In this document: positions 26,401 through 34,563 of the stretch, one piece after another | Layout of the letters: every line of letters begins with the position of its first letter | Position numbering within the stretch: position 1 is the stretch's first letter | Assembly: GCF_014204795.1 (NCBI RefSeq) | Contig: NZ_JACHMB010000001.1 | Coordinates: 12,800,501-12,864,500, forward strand | Direction: 5' to 3' | DNA: 64,000 nucleotides | Source of the DNA: Nonomuraea jabiensis | GTDB lineage: Bacteria; Actinomycetota; Actinomycetes; Streptosporangiales; Streptosporangiaceae | Notes under the pieces: generated by a model | The model's input: the letters and a program-made list of their open reading frames with translations, nothing else | The model's database searches: none | What the model was told of the DNA's origin: nothing | Program-made: the position numbers and the translations under genes

Positions 26401-27344
26401 TCGGTGTTGCGGAACTCGGCCTTGCCCAGGGCGTCGGCGGCGTCGCGGATCTCCCGCTCGCCCGACAGGAACACCAGGATGTCGCCGGGCCCCTCCGAGA
26501 TCAGCTCCCGGCAGGCGTCCACGATGCCCTGGGTCTGGTCGTCGTCCTCGCTGAGCGGCCGGTAACGCACCTCCACCGGGTAGGTGCGGCCGGAGACCTC
26601 GATGATCGGCGCGTCGTCGAAGTGGCGGGAGAAGCGCTCGGGGTCGATCGTGGCGCTGGTGATGACGACCTTGAGGTCGGGGCGCTGGGGCAGGAGCTGC
26701 TTGAGGTAGCCGAGAATGAAGTCGATGTTGAGGCTGCGCTCGTGGGCCTCGTCGATGATCAGGGTGTCGTACTGGTCGAGCATGCGGTCGTTCTGCAGTT
26801 CGGCCAGCAGGATGCCGTCGGTCATCAGCTTGACGAGCGTGCGGTCGCTCGCCTGGTCGGTGAAGCGGACCTTGTAGCCGACGACCTGGCCCAGCTCGGT
26901 GTCGAGCTCCTCGGCGATGCGCTCGGCGACCGTGCGGGCGGCGATGCGGCGGGGCTGGGTGTGGCCGATCAGCCCGCGTACGCCGCGGCCCAGCTCCAGG
27001 CAGATCTTGGGGATCTGGGTCGTCTTGCCGGAGCCCGTCTCGCCCGCGATGATCACCACCTGGTGGTCGCGGATGGCCTCCAGGATGTCGTCTTTCCGCT
27101 GGGAGACCGGCAGGTTTTCCGGATATTTCACCACCGGTACGGCTTCGCGACGCCGGGCCAGCCGCTGCTCGGCGCGCTCGACGTCGGCGAGGATCTCCGC
27201 GACGATCTTGTCCCGGGCGTCACGCGACCGGACCCGGCGCATGCCGTCGAGCCTGCGCCGCAGTCGCCGCTGGTCGCGCGGCATGAGCTCGGGCAGGCGG
27301 GAGTGGAGCTCGGCGAGTGGAGAGGACAAGGAAGGCGTTCCCAT
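23472..27344 (-). CDS. hrpA: ATP-dependent RNA helicase HrpA (DEAH box)
   Basis: A 1290-aa protein, the usual HrpA length, from ATG 27344. Walker A is GETGSGKTT (101-109), Walker B DEAH (198-201), followed by ITSATIDPERF (motif III) and QRKGRSGRTSDG (motif VI). Helicase-associated HA2, OB and a long DUF3418 C-terminal region follow. In E. coli HrpA resolves stalled and collided ribosomes. The 400 bp upstream of 27344 remains open in this frame but is low-complexity. Minus-strand neighbours are unrelated in function. Confidence 0.95.
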   Translation of the reverse strand: MGTPSLSSPLAELHSRLPELMPRDQRRLRRRLDGMRRVRSRDARDKIVAEILADVERAEQRLARRREAVPVVKYPENLPVSQRKDDILEAIRDHQVVIIAGETGSGKTTQIPKICLELGRGVRGLIGHTQPRRIAARTVAERIAEELDTELGQVVGYKVRFTDQASDRTLVKLMTDGILLAELQNDRMLDQYDTLIIDEAHERSLNIDFILGYLKQLLPQRPDLKVVITSATIDPERFSRHFDDAPIIEVSGRTYPVEVRYRPLSEDDDQTQGIVDACRELISEGPGDILVFLSGEREIRDAADALGKAEFRNTEILPLYARLSAAEQHRVFQRHTGRRVVLATNVAETSLTVPGIKYVVDPGFARISRYSHRTKVQRLPIEAISQASANQRKGRSGRTSDGICIRLYEEEDFLNRPEFTDPEILRTNLASVILQMTSIGLGDIEAFPFVEPPDRRQVKDGVNLLHELGAFDAHGKLTGVGRKLAGLPVDPRLGRMVLEAEKNGCLREVMVIAAALSIQDPRERPSDKQQQADEKHRRFADPESDFLAYLNLWNYLRDKQKELSSSAFRRLCKAEFLNYLRVREWQDIYSQLRQSLGAQPNSQPAQPYHVHASLLVGLLSHIGVKDVMDKQRGQDGRRPIQEYLGARNARFAIFPGSALAKKQPQWVMSAELVETSRLWARVNAKIEPDWVEPLAQHLVKRTYSEPHWEKNQGAVIALEKVTLYGVPLVVGRKVNYGRIDPDLSRELFIRHALVEGDWDTHHRFLKDNRRLLGEVEELENRARRRDILVDDEALFDFYDQRVPADVVSARHFDSWWKQARQQTPDLLTFSPDMLVNEGADVSARDYPDTWKQLGQRMKLTYQFEPGADADGVTVHVPLQVLNQVSSDGFDWQIPGLREELITALIRSLPKALRRNFVPAPNYAKQVLAGVKQGGEPLLAAVERELLRLTGVRVPREAWQLDQVPDHLRITYRVIDERRRTVAEDKDLDALKRRLAPRLRETLSQAGDDLEQTGLRTWSFGTLPKVFEQGRMKGYPALVDAGDSVSIKIFDTAAEQRRSHWPGVRRLLLLNVTNPAKSLLGGLSNQAKLALSRSPHGGAVALFEDVVNAAVDKLMLDAGGAAWDPVAFDRLYQHVRAHLHDTAADVLSKVEQILSVWHAAGGQLDAMRASASTDDIRDQLGKLVYRGFVTATGYRRLSDILRYIRAIDRRLTKLPEEPWRDQEWMDKVHKVEDDYHDVLQKLPPARRGDPDVVEIRWMIEELRVSFFAQTLGTPTPVSEKRITKAMEKLTP

Positions 27345-27443
27345 ACTGCTTTCAGGATATTTGAGCCCCGCGTCCCCGGAGCCAACCGACCATGCTGCCC
27401 GACACCGGCCGGGCGCGCATCCCAATATCTCGCAGGCCCGCGG

Positions 27444-27500
27444 GCACGGGCACGGCGGGCCCGCGCCGGAGGCGAGGCACGGGCACGGCGGGCACGCGCC
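27444..27500. repeat. 24-bp direct repeat pair upstream of hrpA
   Basis: Near-identical 24-mers (one mismatch) at 27444-27467 and 27477-27500, of the form GCACGGGCACGGCGGGC followed by CCGCGCC or ACGCGCC. They lie in the 176-bp gap between the ADP-ribosylglycohydrolase stop and the hrpA start. Confidence 0.85.
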
Positions 27501-27520
27501 ACAGGAGGGGCGCCTGCCGG

Positions 27521-28576
27521 TCAGGCCAGTTCGGCGGCCAGGCGTTCGATCGTGTCGCGGCCCTCCAGGGGATGCAGCCAGGCGACGGGCAGGACACCGG
27601 TGCCGTGGAGCGCGCCGAGCAGGTTGCCGCACACCGAGCCGGTGGAGTCGCTGTCCCCCGAGTGGTTGACCGACAGCAGCAGGGCCCGCTCCACGGAGGG
27701 CTCGGCCAGGGCGCAGTACACGCCGATCGCCAGCGCCTCCTCGGCCACCCACGCGCCGCCCAGCGACTCGACCCGCTCCGGCGAGTGCGCGCCGCCGTCA
27801 CCGGCGAGCGCCACGGCGGCGCGCAGGGCCGCGCTGGTCTCCTCGTGCGCCGGGTAGGCCGCCAGCAGGTCGAGGGCGTGGTGGACGGCGGGCTCCAGAG
27901 CCTCGCCCGCCACGAGGTGGGCGGTGATCGCGGCGAACGCCCCCGCGGCCAGGTAGCCGGTCGGGTGCCCGTGGGTGATCTGCGCGCACGCCGCCGCCAC
28001 CTCGAACGCCTCCCGCGGGTCGGGCCGCGCACCCACGGGACCGGAGAGCGCCACCAGGCCGAAGGGGGCCGAGCGCATCACGGTGCCGCAGCCCTTGGAG
28101 TTGGGGTTCACCGGGCCCGGCGCACCGAGCGGGGCAGGGCCGGGGAACTGCTGGTGCAGGCCCGACAGGCAGGCGTTGCCCGGGGCCCGGCGCGAGTACA
28201 GCCAGGTCTCCTCGCGCAGCCGCCCCGTGCGGTGCGGCCGGTCCGCGGGCGGCGGGGACTGGTGGTTCTGGGTGTCGAACCAGCGCAGGTACGCCTGCCG
28301 CACCGGCTCCACCACCGCGGGGTACGGGTACGCCGCCCCCTCCGGCGCTCCTTCAGCGCGGGCCTGGAGCAGCCCTTCCACTGTGAAGAGCGTCATCTGG
28401 GTGTCGTCGGTGATGAGGCCGGATTTACCGCGCCACGTCGTGACATATCCGGTAATGCCCTCTGCCCCGTGCTCCCTGCGGATCTCCCGCAACGACTGGA
28501 ACTCGATCGGCGACCCGAGCGCGTCACCGATCGCGCCACCGAGGAGGCAGCCTCGTACCCGATCCCGTACGTCCAT
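27521..28576 (-). CDS. ADP-ribosylglycohydrolase family protein
   Basis: A 351-aa protein of the DraG/ARH fold. It opens with VRGCLLGGAIGDALGSPIEF, has the metal-binding LITDDTQMT and, near the C-terminus, NHSGDSDSTGSVCGN, which supplies the second pair of metal ligands. These enzymes remove ADP-ribose from arginine or other acceptors, or act on ADP-ribosyl metabolites, using two Mg2+ or Mn2+ ions. ATG 28576; divergent from the X-Pro peptidase gene. No ADP-ribosyltransferase is visible nearby, so the substrate is open. Confidence 0.92.
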   Translation of the reverse strand: MDVRDRVRGCLLGGAIGDALGSPIEFQSLREIRREHGAEGITGYVTTWRGKSGLITDDTQMTLFTVEGLLQARAEGAPEGAAYPYPAVVEPVRQAYLRWFDTQNHQSPPPADRPHRTGRLREETWLYSRRAPGNACLSGLHQQFPGPAPLGAPGPVNPNSKGCGTVMRSAPFGLVALSGPVGARPDPREAFEVAAACAQITHGHPTGYLAAGAFAAITAHLVAGEALEPAVHHALDLLAAYPAHEETSAALRAAVALAGDGGAHSPERVESLGGAWVAEEALAIGVYCALAEPSVERALLLSVNHSGDSDSTGSVCGNLLGALHGTGVLPVAWLHPLEGRDTIERLAAELA

Positions 28577-28648
28577 GAGGGAATCTTGTCAGGCTCCGGG
28601 CGTTCTGAGAGATTGCGGGTGATTCGGCCCACGTCCCGGAGGTCACGC

Positions 28649-30571
28649 GTGCCACAATTACGCCCGGCCCTCTTCGCCGTCGTCCTCGTCCTCGCGATCG
28701 CGACTCCCGCCCAGGCGGCGGCAGCACCTGCCATCACCGTCCAGAACGGCCGCACCCAGCCGGTCTTCTCCTATGCGGACGCGGTCCGCGAGCACGTGTA
28801 CGTCGAGTCGAGCGTCGACAGCGACCTCGACGGCAAACTCGACAGAGTACGCGTGGACATCATCAGGCCCAAGGAGTCCGGCCCGGGGCTCAAGGTGCCG
28901 GTGATCATCGATGAGAGCCCGTACTACGACAACTCGGGCCGCGGAAACGAGGCAGAGCGCAAAATTTACGACGCCGCCGGAAATGTCGCGAAATTCCCGC
29001 TCTTCTACGACAACTACTTCGTCCCCCGCGGCTACGCCGTCCTCAACGTCGACATGCTCGGCACCACCCGATCGGACGGCTGCCCGGACATCGGCGGCAA
29101 GGCGGACGTCCTGGGCGGCAAGGCCGTCATCGACTGGCTGAACGGCCGCGCCAGGGCGTTCCGGGCGGACGGCACCCCGGCCGTGGCCGACTGGACGACG
29201 GGCAAGGCCGCCATGATCGGCAAGTCGTACGACGGCACCCTGGCCAACGCCGTCGCCGCCACCGGCGTCGAGGGCCTGAAGACCATCGTGCCCATCTCGG
29301 CCATCAGCTCCTGGTACAAGTACCAGCGCTCCAACGGCGTCATCTACAACCACGACTACGCCTCCTGGCTGGCCAACTACGTCGACACCGACCCCGAGGC
29401 CAAGTGCCAGGCCGTGCGCGACAAGATGGACGCCGAGGACGGCGACGACACGGGCGACTTCAACCCGTTCTGGGCCGAGCGTGACTACATCAAGGGCCTG
29501 CTCGGCGACGCCTCCAAGGTCAGGGCCAGCGTGTTCGTCGTCCACACGGTCAACGACCTCAACGTCAAGCCTGACAACTTCTCGGCCTGGTGGAAGGCCC
29601 TGGCCGACCGGAACGTGCCGCGCAAGATCTGGGTCGGCCAGACCCAGCACGTGGACCCGTTCGACTTCGAGGGCCGGCGCGCGCTCTGGGTGGACACCCT
29701 GCACCGGTGGTTCGACCACTGGCTGCACGGCGTACGCAACGGGATCATGAACGAGCCCCGCGCCGACGTCGAGATCGGCCCGGCCCGCTGGATCACCCAG
29801 CGCGACTGGCCGGCGCCGTTCGCGCTCAAGGCATCCCTGCGCCCCGCGCCCGACGGCTCGCTCGGCCTCAAGCCCGCCGCCAGGAACAGCACCGCCTCCT
29901 TCACCGACGTCGCCATGACCGAGAGCGACATGGTGGCCGACGTGGGGACGGCGAACCCGGGACGGGTCGCGTTCACCACGGGCGCTCTCCCGCTCGACCT
30001 GCGCCTGTCCGGCACGCCCACCGCGGACCTGCGGGTCAAGCTGGACAAGCCCACCTCCAACCTGACCGCCCTGCTCGTCGACTTCGGCGACGGCACCCGC
30101 GTCGACTGGCGCCGCGGCCAGGGCATCACCACGCTCACCGAGGAGGACTGCCACGGCGAGAGCACCGCGGCCGACGACGCCTGCTACCGGAAGGTCGTCA
30201 CGAACGTGGCCACCCGCCCGCTGGAGATCGTCGCCCGCGGCTGGATCGACGTCCAGAACCGCGACTCGCTCAGCCAGGCCGCGCCGCTGCCGCCCGGCAC
30301 GTACGGGACGGTCAAGTGGCTGACGCTGCCGCAGGACTACACCTTCAGGAAGGGTCACCGGATCGGCCTCGTGGTGGCCGGCACCGACTCCACCTACAGC
30401 GACGAGACCGCCACCGGCGCGACCGTGACGCTCGACCTGGCCAGGTCGAGCGTCGTCGTCCCGTTCGTCCTGGGCACGCCGCTGGCGGACGTGCCGAGGG
30501 ACACGACCACGTTCCGCGGTCCCGACCGGGTCGAGCTGCCCGAGCCGGAGCCAGGGTTCTCGTTCTTCTAA
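28649..30571 (+). CDS. Secreted X-Pro dipeptidyl-peptidase-like serine hydrolase (S15/CocE family)
   Basis: A 640-aa protein from GTG 28649, preceded by GGAGG at seven bases. The first 30 residues are a signal peptide (LRPALFAVVLVLAIATPAQA cleaved before AAP). The alpha/beta-hydrolase nucleophile is Ser193 in GKSYDGT; the acid is in VNDLNVKPDN and the base His in TQHVDP. The C-terminal 200 residues are the jelly-roll domain typical of X-Pro peptidases and CocE. It likely releases X-Pro dipeptides outside the cell. It ends 15 bp before a strong hairpin shared with the convergent sigma-like gene. Confidence 0.92.
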   Translation: MPQLRPALFAVVLVLAIATPAQAAAAPAITVQNGRTQPVFSYADAVREHVYVESSVDSDLDGKLDRVRVDIIRPKESGPGLKVPVIIDESPYYDNSGRGNEAERKIYDAAGNVAKFPLFYDNYFVPRGYAVLNVDMLGTTRSDGCPDIGGKADVLGGKAVIDWLNGRARAFRADGTPAVADWTTGKAAMIGKSYDGTLANAVAATGVEGLKTIVPISAISSWYKYQRSNGVIYNHDYASWLANYVDTDPEAKCQAVRDKMDAEDGDDTGDFNPFWAERDYIKGLLGDASKVRASVFVVHTVNDLNVKPDNFSAWWKALADRNVPRKIWVGQTQHVDPFDFEGRRALWVDTLHRWFDHWLHGVRNGIMNEPRADVEIGPARWITQRDWPAPFALKASLRPAPDGSLGLKPAARNSTASFTDVAMTESDMVADVGTANPGRVAFTTGALPLDLRLSGTPTADLRVKLDKPTSNLTALLVDFGDGTRVDWRRGQGITTLTEEDCHGESTAADDACYRKVVTNVATRPLEIVARGWIDVQNRDSLSQAAPLPPGTYGTVKWLTLPQDYTFRKGHRIGLVVAGTDSTYSDETATGATVTLDLARSSVVVPFVLGTPLADVPRDTTTFRGPDRVELPEPEPGFSFF

Positions 30572-30585
30572 GGAGGCTTCCGAGA

Positions 30586-30614
30586 GGGTGAGGGGCCCCG
30601 CAGGCCCCTCACCC
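30586..30614. terminator. Bidirectional terminator hairpin
   Basis: A perfect 12-bp stem (GGGTGAGGGGCC at 30586-30597 with its complement at 30603-30614) and a 5-nt loop between two convergent genes. The stop codon of the minus-strand gene (30609-30611) lies in the stem. Confidence 0.85.
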
Positions 30615-32348
30615 GCAGGAGGGGACGCCGCGCCGGTAGTCGAGCGTCCGTTTGCCCGTGTGCCGGACCGTCCAGGCGACGCTCATGGTCAGGGTGCCGC
30701 GCCCGGCGGTGGTGCCGCCGGTGGTCTTACCGTCACCGGTCGCCTTGCCCACCCACTGGACGGTGATCCTCCCCCGCTCCACGCTCGGCCGCCCAGAGCA
30801 GTCGGCCCGCGAGAGCGGCGCGGTCACCTTGAAGGTGTTTCCGGACACGGTGATGCCGTCGCTGCCCTTGGCGGAGACGATGTCGCAGCGTCCGTCGCAT
30901 GACAGCGCGAACGTTCCGGCGCGCCCCGAGCCCAGCCACGCCGTCGCCGGCGACAGCCTGGCCACCGGGGGCGCGGGCTTGGGCAGCTCGGCCTTCCTGG
31001 CCATGCTCGTCAGCCCGGCTCCGGCGGCCATCGGGCCCACCCCGGCCACCCAGCGCGACGGCTCGTCCAGCAGGCCGCCCGTCTCTCCCGAGGCCCTGGT
31101 GAGCGTCGGAGGGTGCTGGCGGGCGTTCGCGACGGCCCAGACCAGCCCCGCCACCAGCAGGCCCACGCCCACGATCAGCCCGAGCCTGGCCACGGCCCTG
31201 ATCGGCGGCCCCGCCTCGGGGTCGTCGTCGTCCAGCCGGTCCCGCCAGAACTCCTGGACCTGCCCGTCCCGCAGCTCGGCCAGATCGCCGCCCAGGGAGA
31301 TCCCGCCGTACCGGATGATGGCGCCCTCGCTGTGGGAGCCGTTGCCCGAGCCCTTGACGGCGGTGCTGAAGACGAGCTTGTCCCCGTACGCGCCGCCGCG
31401 GAAGGCCCGCGTACGGCTCGGCGGCGTGAACGGGTGCCGCCCGCGCACAGCGGGCGCCACCGGGGGCGCCACCGGGGGCTCCTGGTCGGCGGCAGCCGCG
31501 CCCGCCGCCGACCAGGGCTTTCCCGAGGTCGCCGTCGTGGGGTCGGCGACCGGGACCTGCGGCGTGGCGTCGGCGACCGGAGGAGCCGGGGAAGGACCGG
31601 TCTCCACCAGTGTGCGTGCCTGCACGGGAAAGCCGTCCGCCCGCCAGAGAGGGCCCTCGCCGGGCAGCGGCTGCGCCAACGCCAGCCGGTTGGGAAGTGT
31701 GCCGGGCAGTGTGGTGATCGGCAGGCGGCGCAGCAGCGCCGCCGCCGACATGGTCCTGGGCGCGGCCCGGCAGGTCGCGCAGGACTGGATGTGACGGCCG
31801 ATCCTGGCCCTGGCCCGCCGGCCGGGCGCCGCGACCCACGCCGACACGCGTGCCGTCAGGTCGGGGCATCCGTCGCGTCCCCGGGCGGCGATGATCGCGG
31901 CGAACCACTCCTCCAGGGACTCGGCCGCCCTGGTGACGATGGTCCGCACCTCGTCCTGGCGCAGCTCGAAGATCACGGCGATCTCCGGGTCGGCCAGGCC
32001 GTGCCGCATGGACAGGTCGAGCAGCTCCCGCTGCGGGCGCTCCAGGGAGAGCAGCGCCTCGGGCAGCAGCTCCGACATCCGGCCCGGCCGCGACCACGAG
32101 CCGATGCTCGCGGGCTTGGCGACGAACGCCCGGTGCGCGCGGGCCACCGCGTACAACCAGGGCCGCCGCAGGGCCGGATCGACCACGCGATCCGCGTACA
32201 GGTGCGCCGTCAGCGCCGCGCCGGCCACCGCCTGCTCGGCGTCGCCCGCGGCGAGCTCCGTGCGGCAGTAGTCGTAGAGGCGGGCTCCGTGCTTGTCGCA
32301 CAGGTCGCGAATGGCCTGGCGAGCGTCGTCAGACAGGGTTCGCCACAT
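30609..32348 (-). CDS. ECF sigma-factor-like protein fused to membrane anchor and extracytoplasmic domain
   Basis: A 579-aa protein from ATG 32348. Residues 8-80 resemble sigma region 2, residues 95-150 resemble region 4 (LLSLERPQRELLDLSMRHG, then VIFELRQDEVRTIV). Next comes GRHIQSCATCRA, the H-C-C signature of a zf-HC2 anti-sigma zinc finger. A proline-rich linker leads to a single membrane segment (LGLIVGVGLLVAGLVWAVA), and about 150 outer residues with a Cys pair. Sigma, zinc finger and sensor thus appear to be in one chain. The sigma part is divergent, so it may be a membrane regulator rather than a working sigma factor. Confidence 0.72.
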   Translation of the reverse strand: MWRTLSDDARQAIRDLCDKHGARLYDYCRTELAAGDAEQAVAGAALTAHLYADRVVDPALRRPWLYAVARAHRAFVAKPASIGSWSRPGRMSELLPEALLSLERPQRELLDLSMRHGLADPEIAVIFELRQDEVRTIVTRAAESLEEWFAAIIAARGRDGCPDLTARVSAWVAAPGRRARARIGRHIQSCATCRAAPRTMSAAALLRRLPITTLPGTLPNRLALAQPLPGEGPLWRADGFPVQARTLVETGPSPAPPVADATPQVPVADPTTATSGKPWSAAGAAAADQEPPVAPPVAPAVRGRHPFTPPSRTRAFRGGAYGDKLVFSTAVKGSGNGSHSEGAIIRYGGISLGGDLAELRDGQVQEFWRDRLDDDDPEAGPPIRAVARLGLIVGVGLLVAGLVWAVANARQHPPTLTRASGETGGLLDEPSRWVAGVGPMAAGAGLTSMARKAELPKPAPPVARLSPATAWLGSGRAGTFALSCDGRCDIVSAKGSDGITVSGNTFKVTAPLSRADCSGRPSVERGRITVQWVGKATGDGKTTGGTTAGRGTLTMSVAWTVRHTGKRTLDYRRGVPSCG

Positions 32349-32392
32349 CCGGCGTCACACCTCCTCCAGTCGGTACGCGGAACGGGGGGTCG

Positions 32393-33559
32393 TCACCTCT
32401 TCCCTGGCACGGTGTCCAGTAATGAGGCCTGTGCCAGGTAGGCGCGGGTCGCGTCAGGGTCCCCGGCGATGGCGCGCAGCCCGGCCATGGCGGCCGCCAG
32501 CCTGGCGCTGTCGCGTTCCCGCACGCCCGCGAGCCGGGTCTCGCGAGGCGGGATCACCCGCTGCAGCAGCACCGAGCGCCGCCGCCAGGCCCACGCCTCC
32601 AGCGCCGCCGGCGGGGCGAAGCCGCCGATCACGGCCGCGATCACCTGGCCCACCTCCGCCGCGTCGTGGATGCCGGCGTTCATGTTGAGCCCGCCGACCG
32701 TGGAGGTCAGATGCGCGGCGTCGCCCACGAACAGCACCCGGCCGCACCGGTACGACGTCAGCACGCCCCTGGACAGCCCGAACCGGTCGGCGCCCGTCAC
32801 GTGGATCGGCCCGCTCGCCCCCGGCAGGGCCCGGCGGACCAGCAGGGACAGGTTCGGCGGCGACAACGGCTCGTGCGTGTCGCAGGGGATCTTGAAGATG
32901 ATCCGCCAGTGGTCCGGCAGCCCGAGCAGCGTGCACGACTGCTGCACGTCGCGCACGTACGTCAGCGGCGCCAGGCTCGGCAGCAGCCGGTCCAGCGGCG
33001 AGTCGGTGAACACCCGCAGCGCCTGCGTCGGGTAGGTGGACCTGGGGAACGGCAGGCCCAGCGAGCCCCTGACCGTGCTGTGCGCGCCGTCGGCGGCGAT
33101 CATGTACCGGGCCCGCGTCCAGGTGTGGCCGACGCGGACCCGGATCCCTGTGCCGCCTTCGGCCACGCCGTCCACGTGGGTGCCGAACCGCACGTCCACG
33201 TCCGGGTAGACGCTGAGGGCGGCCAGCAGCAGCGGGGTGAGCGCGGCCTGGTCGGCGTGGATCCTGAACGGGTGCCTGGTCAGGCCGTTGAGCCGGTTCA
33301 TGCCCATCTCGGCCAGCACGATGCCGGACCGGTCGCGCCACTGCACCCGGTCGACGACGCGGCCCTTGGCCACGAGCTGGGAGGCCACGCCCAGGTCGTC
33401 GAGGAGGTCGAGCGTGGCCGGGTGGAACGTGCAGGCCCTGGTCTGCTTGCTGAGCTCGCTCTCGCGCTCCAGCACGGTGACCGGGATCCCGGCCTTGGCC
33501 AGCGAGAGCGCCGCGGTCAGCCCCGCGGGTCCCGCTCCCACCACGATGACGCCGTTCAT
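32393..33559 (-). CDS. FAD-dependent aromatic-hydroxylase-type monooxygenase
   Basis: A 388-aa protein from ATG 33559. It has the dinucleotide motif VVGAGPAGLTAALSLAKAG, the DG motif region MIAADGAHSTVRGSLGL and the second FAD motif VLFVGDAAHLTSTVGG, all typical of group A flavoprotein monooxygenases that use NAD(P)H and O2. Such enzymes hydroxylate phenols, polyketides or other small molecules. Its start overlaps the stop of the isomerase gene by 4 bp (ATGA), so the two are translationally coupled. It is the last gene of the minus-strand operon. Confidence 0.9.
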   Translation of the reverse strand: MNGVIVVGAGPAGLTAALSLAKAGIPVTVLERESELSKQTRACTFHPATLDLLDDLGVASQLVAKGRVVDRVQWRDRSGIVLAEMGMNRLNGLTRHPFRIHADQAALTPLLLAALSVYPDVDVRFGTHVDGVAEGGTGIRVRVGHTWTRARYMIAADGAHSTVRGSLGLPFPRSTYPTQALRVFTDSPLDRLLPSLAPLTYVRDVQQSCTLLGLPDHWRIIFKIPCDTHEPLSPPNLSLLVRRALPGASGPIHVTGADRFGLSRGVLTSYRCGRVLFVGDAAHLTSTVGGLNMNAGIHDAAEVGQVIAAVIGGFAPPAALEAWAWRRRSVLLQRVIPPRETRLAGVRERDSARLAAAMAGLRAIAGDPDATRAYLAQASLLDTVPGKR

Positions 33560-34281
33560 GCCGCGCCTCCCATGTACCGCCGGTGCGGCACGCGGCCGAG
33601 CGTCACCTGCTGCCCGATGGTCTGGGACAGGGCCCACCAGGCCGTGCAGAGGTTGGAGGTCAGCAGGATCCGGTCGTTGCCGGCGCTGAGGGGGCCGAGC
33701 ACGGGCAGGGTGGCCATGCCGGTGCCGGTGAACAGCAGCACCGCGTCCGCCGGCAGCTCGGCCAGTTCGACCTGGCTGATCAGCTCGGAGGGGGTGACCG
33801 CGTACGAGGAGTAGCCGTTCTTCGCGCGTACCTGGACGACCTGGGTGACGTTCAGGCCGGCCGTCTTCCAGAACCGCTCGGCCAGCTCGGTCAGCCACGG
33901 CTGGTACGGGGAGACCAGCACGATGTCGCTCACCTCGGCGTGTTCCATCGCCTCGCGCGTGGCCTGCGTGGCCGAGGCGAAGGGCACCCCGGTCGCGGCC
34001 GTCAGCTCGGCGCACTGGTCGCGGTCCTCATCGGGACCGAGGAGGTAGCGGGGCTCGCTGCAGGCCATGACCATCGCGCTCAGCGGCAGGGCGTCGAAGG
34101 CGTAGACCATGGAGGGCAGGGCCTCGTTGTAGCTTTCCAGCCGTTCGGCCAGGGACTGGCCGGGCCGTACCGGGAATCGCGTGACGTGCATGTCGGCGCG
34201 CGACCCGAGCAGGCGGGTGAGCTCCGGCTCCGCCGAAGGGTTGGCGGGCGCCACGATCACTCCCACCCTGCCGCGGCTCAC
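33556..34281 (-). CDS. Asp/Glu racemase or maleate isomerase-like protein
   Basis: A 241-aa protein of the Asp/Glu-racemase fold. The paired catalytic cysteines are in MVMACSEPR and in TSNLCTAWW; the second segment and the LTGATGVPF-like LTAATGVPFASATQATREA are typical of maleate cis-trans isomerase and arylmalonate decarboxylase relatives. It may isomerise a dicarboxylic acid or ring-cleavage product made by the adjacent monooxygenase. The GTG start at 34281 overlaps the stop of the 10-aa mini-ORF and has its own GGAG about eight bases upstream. Confidence 0.82.
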   Translation of the reverse strand: MSRGRVGVIVAPANPSAEPELTRLLGSRADMHVTRFPVRPGQSLAERLESYNEALPSMVYAFDALPLSAMVMACSEPRYLLGPDEDRDQCAELTAATGVPFASATQATREAMEHAEVSDIVLVSPYQPWLTELAERFWKTAGLNVTQVVQVRAKNGYSSYAVTPSELISQVELAELPADAVLLFTGTGMATLPVLGPLSAGNDRILLTSNLCTAWWALSQTIGQQVTLGRVPHRRYMGGAA

Positions 34282-34310
34282 TGAATGCTCCGGGCGAGGA
34301 CGGTGCGCAT
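34278..34310 (-). CDS. 10-aa mini-ORF coupled to the isomerase gene
   Basis: ATG 34310 is preceded by a textbook GGAGGAG and encodes MRTVLARSIQ followed by TGA. The TGA overlaps the GTG start of the isomerase gene (GTGA), in a different frame. The strong ribosome-binding site therefore appears to feed the isomerase by translational coupling. I see no amino-acid-run signature of an attenuator. It could also be a chance ORF. Confidence 0.5.
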   Translation of the reverse strand: MRTVLARSIQ

Positions 34311-34344
34311 ATGGGTTCTCCTCCTGTGCGGGAAGGTGTGGGTG

Positions 34345-34551
34345 TCAGACAACCGGGTGGCGTAACGCGTGGTCGATCTCGGTGATCGGCCGCACGGGCA
34401 CCGGGCGGATGCGGCGCAGCCGGTGCACGGTGCGCGGCGCTTCCACCGGCGCGTCGCCCTGGTCCTCGCCCCAGGACGGCGGCGGCGCGTGGCGCGCTCC
34501 GCGTGCGTGGACCTCGTGCGGCTGTGACCGGCGCTGTTCATCCGTGAGCAT
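34345..34551 (-). CDS. 68-aa small protein in the monooxygenase operon
   Basis: It starts MLTDEQRRSQPHEVHA with AGGAGCG seven bases before ATG 34551, only 12 bp after the stop of the membrane-protein gene, so it is very probably translated. It is hydrophilic, rich in Arg, His and Pro, has no Cys and ends ITEIDHALRHPVV. I do not recognise a family. Possibilities are a small accessory subunit or a precursor peptide; no peptide-modifying enzyme other than the operon's own genes is nearby. Confidence 0.6.
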   Translation of the reverse strand: MLTDEQRRSQPHEVHARGARHAPPPSWGEDQGDAPVEAPRTVHRLRRIRPVPVRPITEIDHALRHPVV

Positions 34552-34563
34552 GATCGCTCCTGT

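Noticed and set aside
24168..27857. A 1229-codon open frame antisense to hrpA
   Set aside because: It is the mirror of a high-GC gene. Its translation is Gly/Val/Leu/Arg/Gln-rich without domains, while hrpA carries all helicase motifs.
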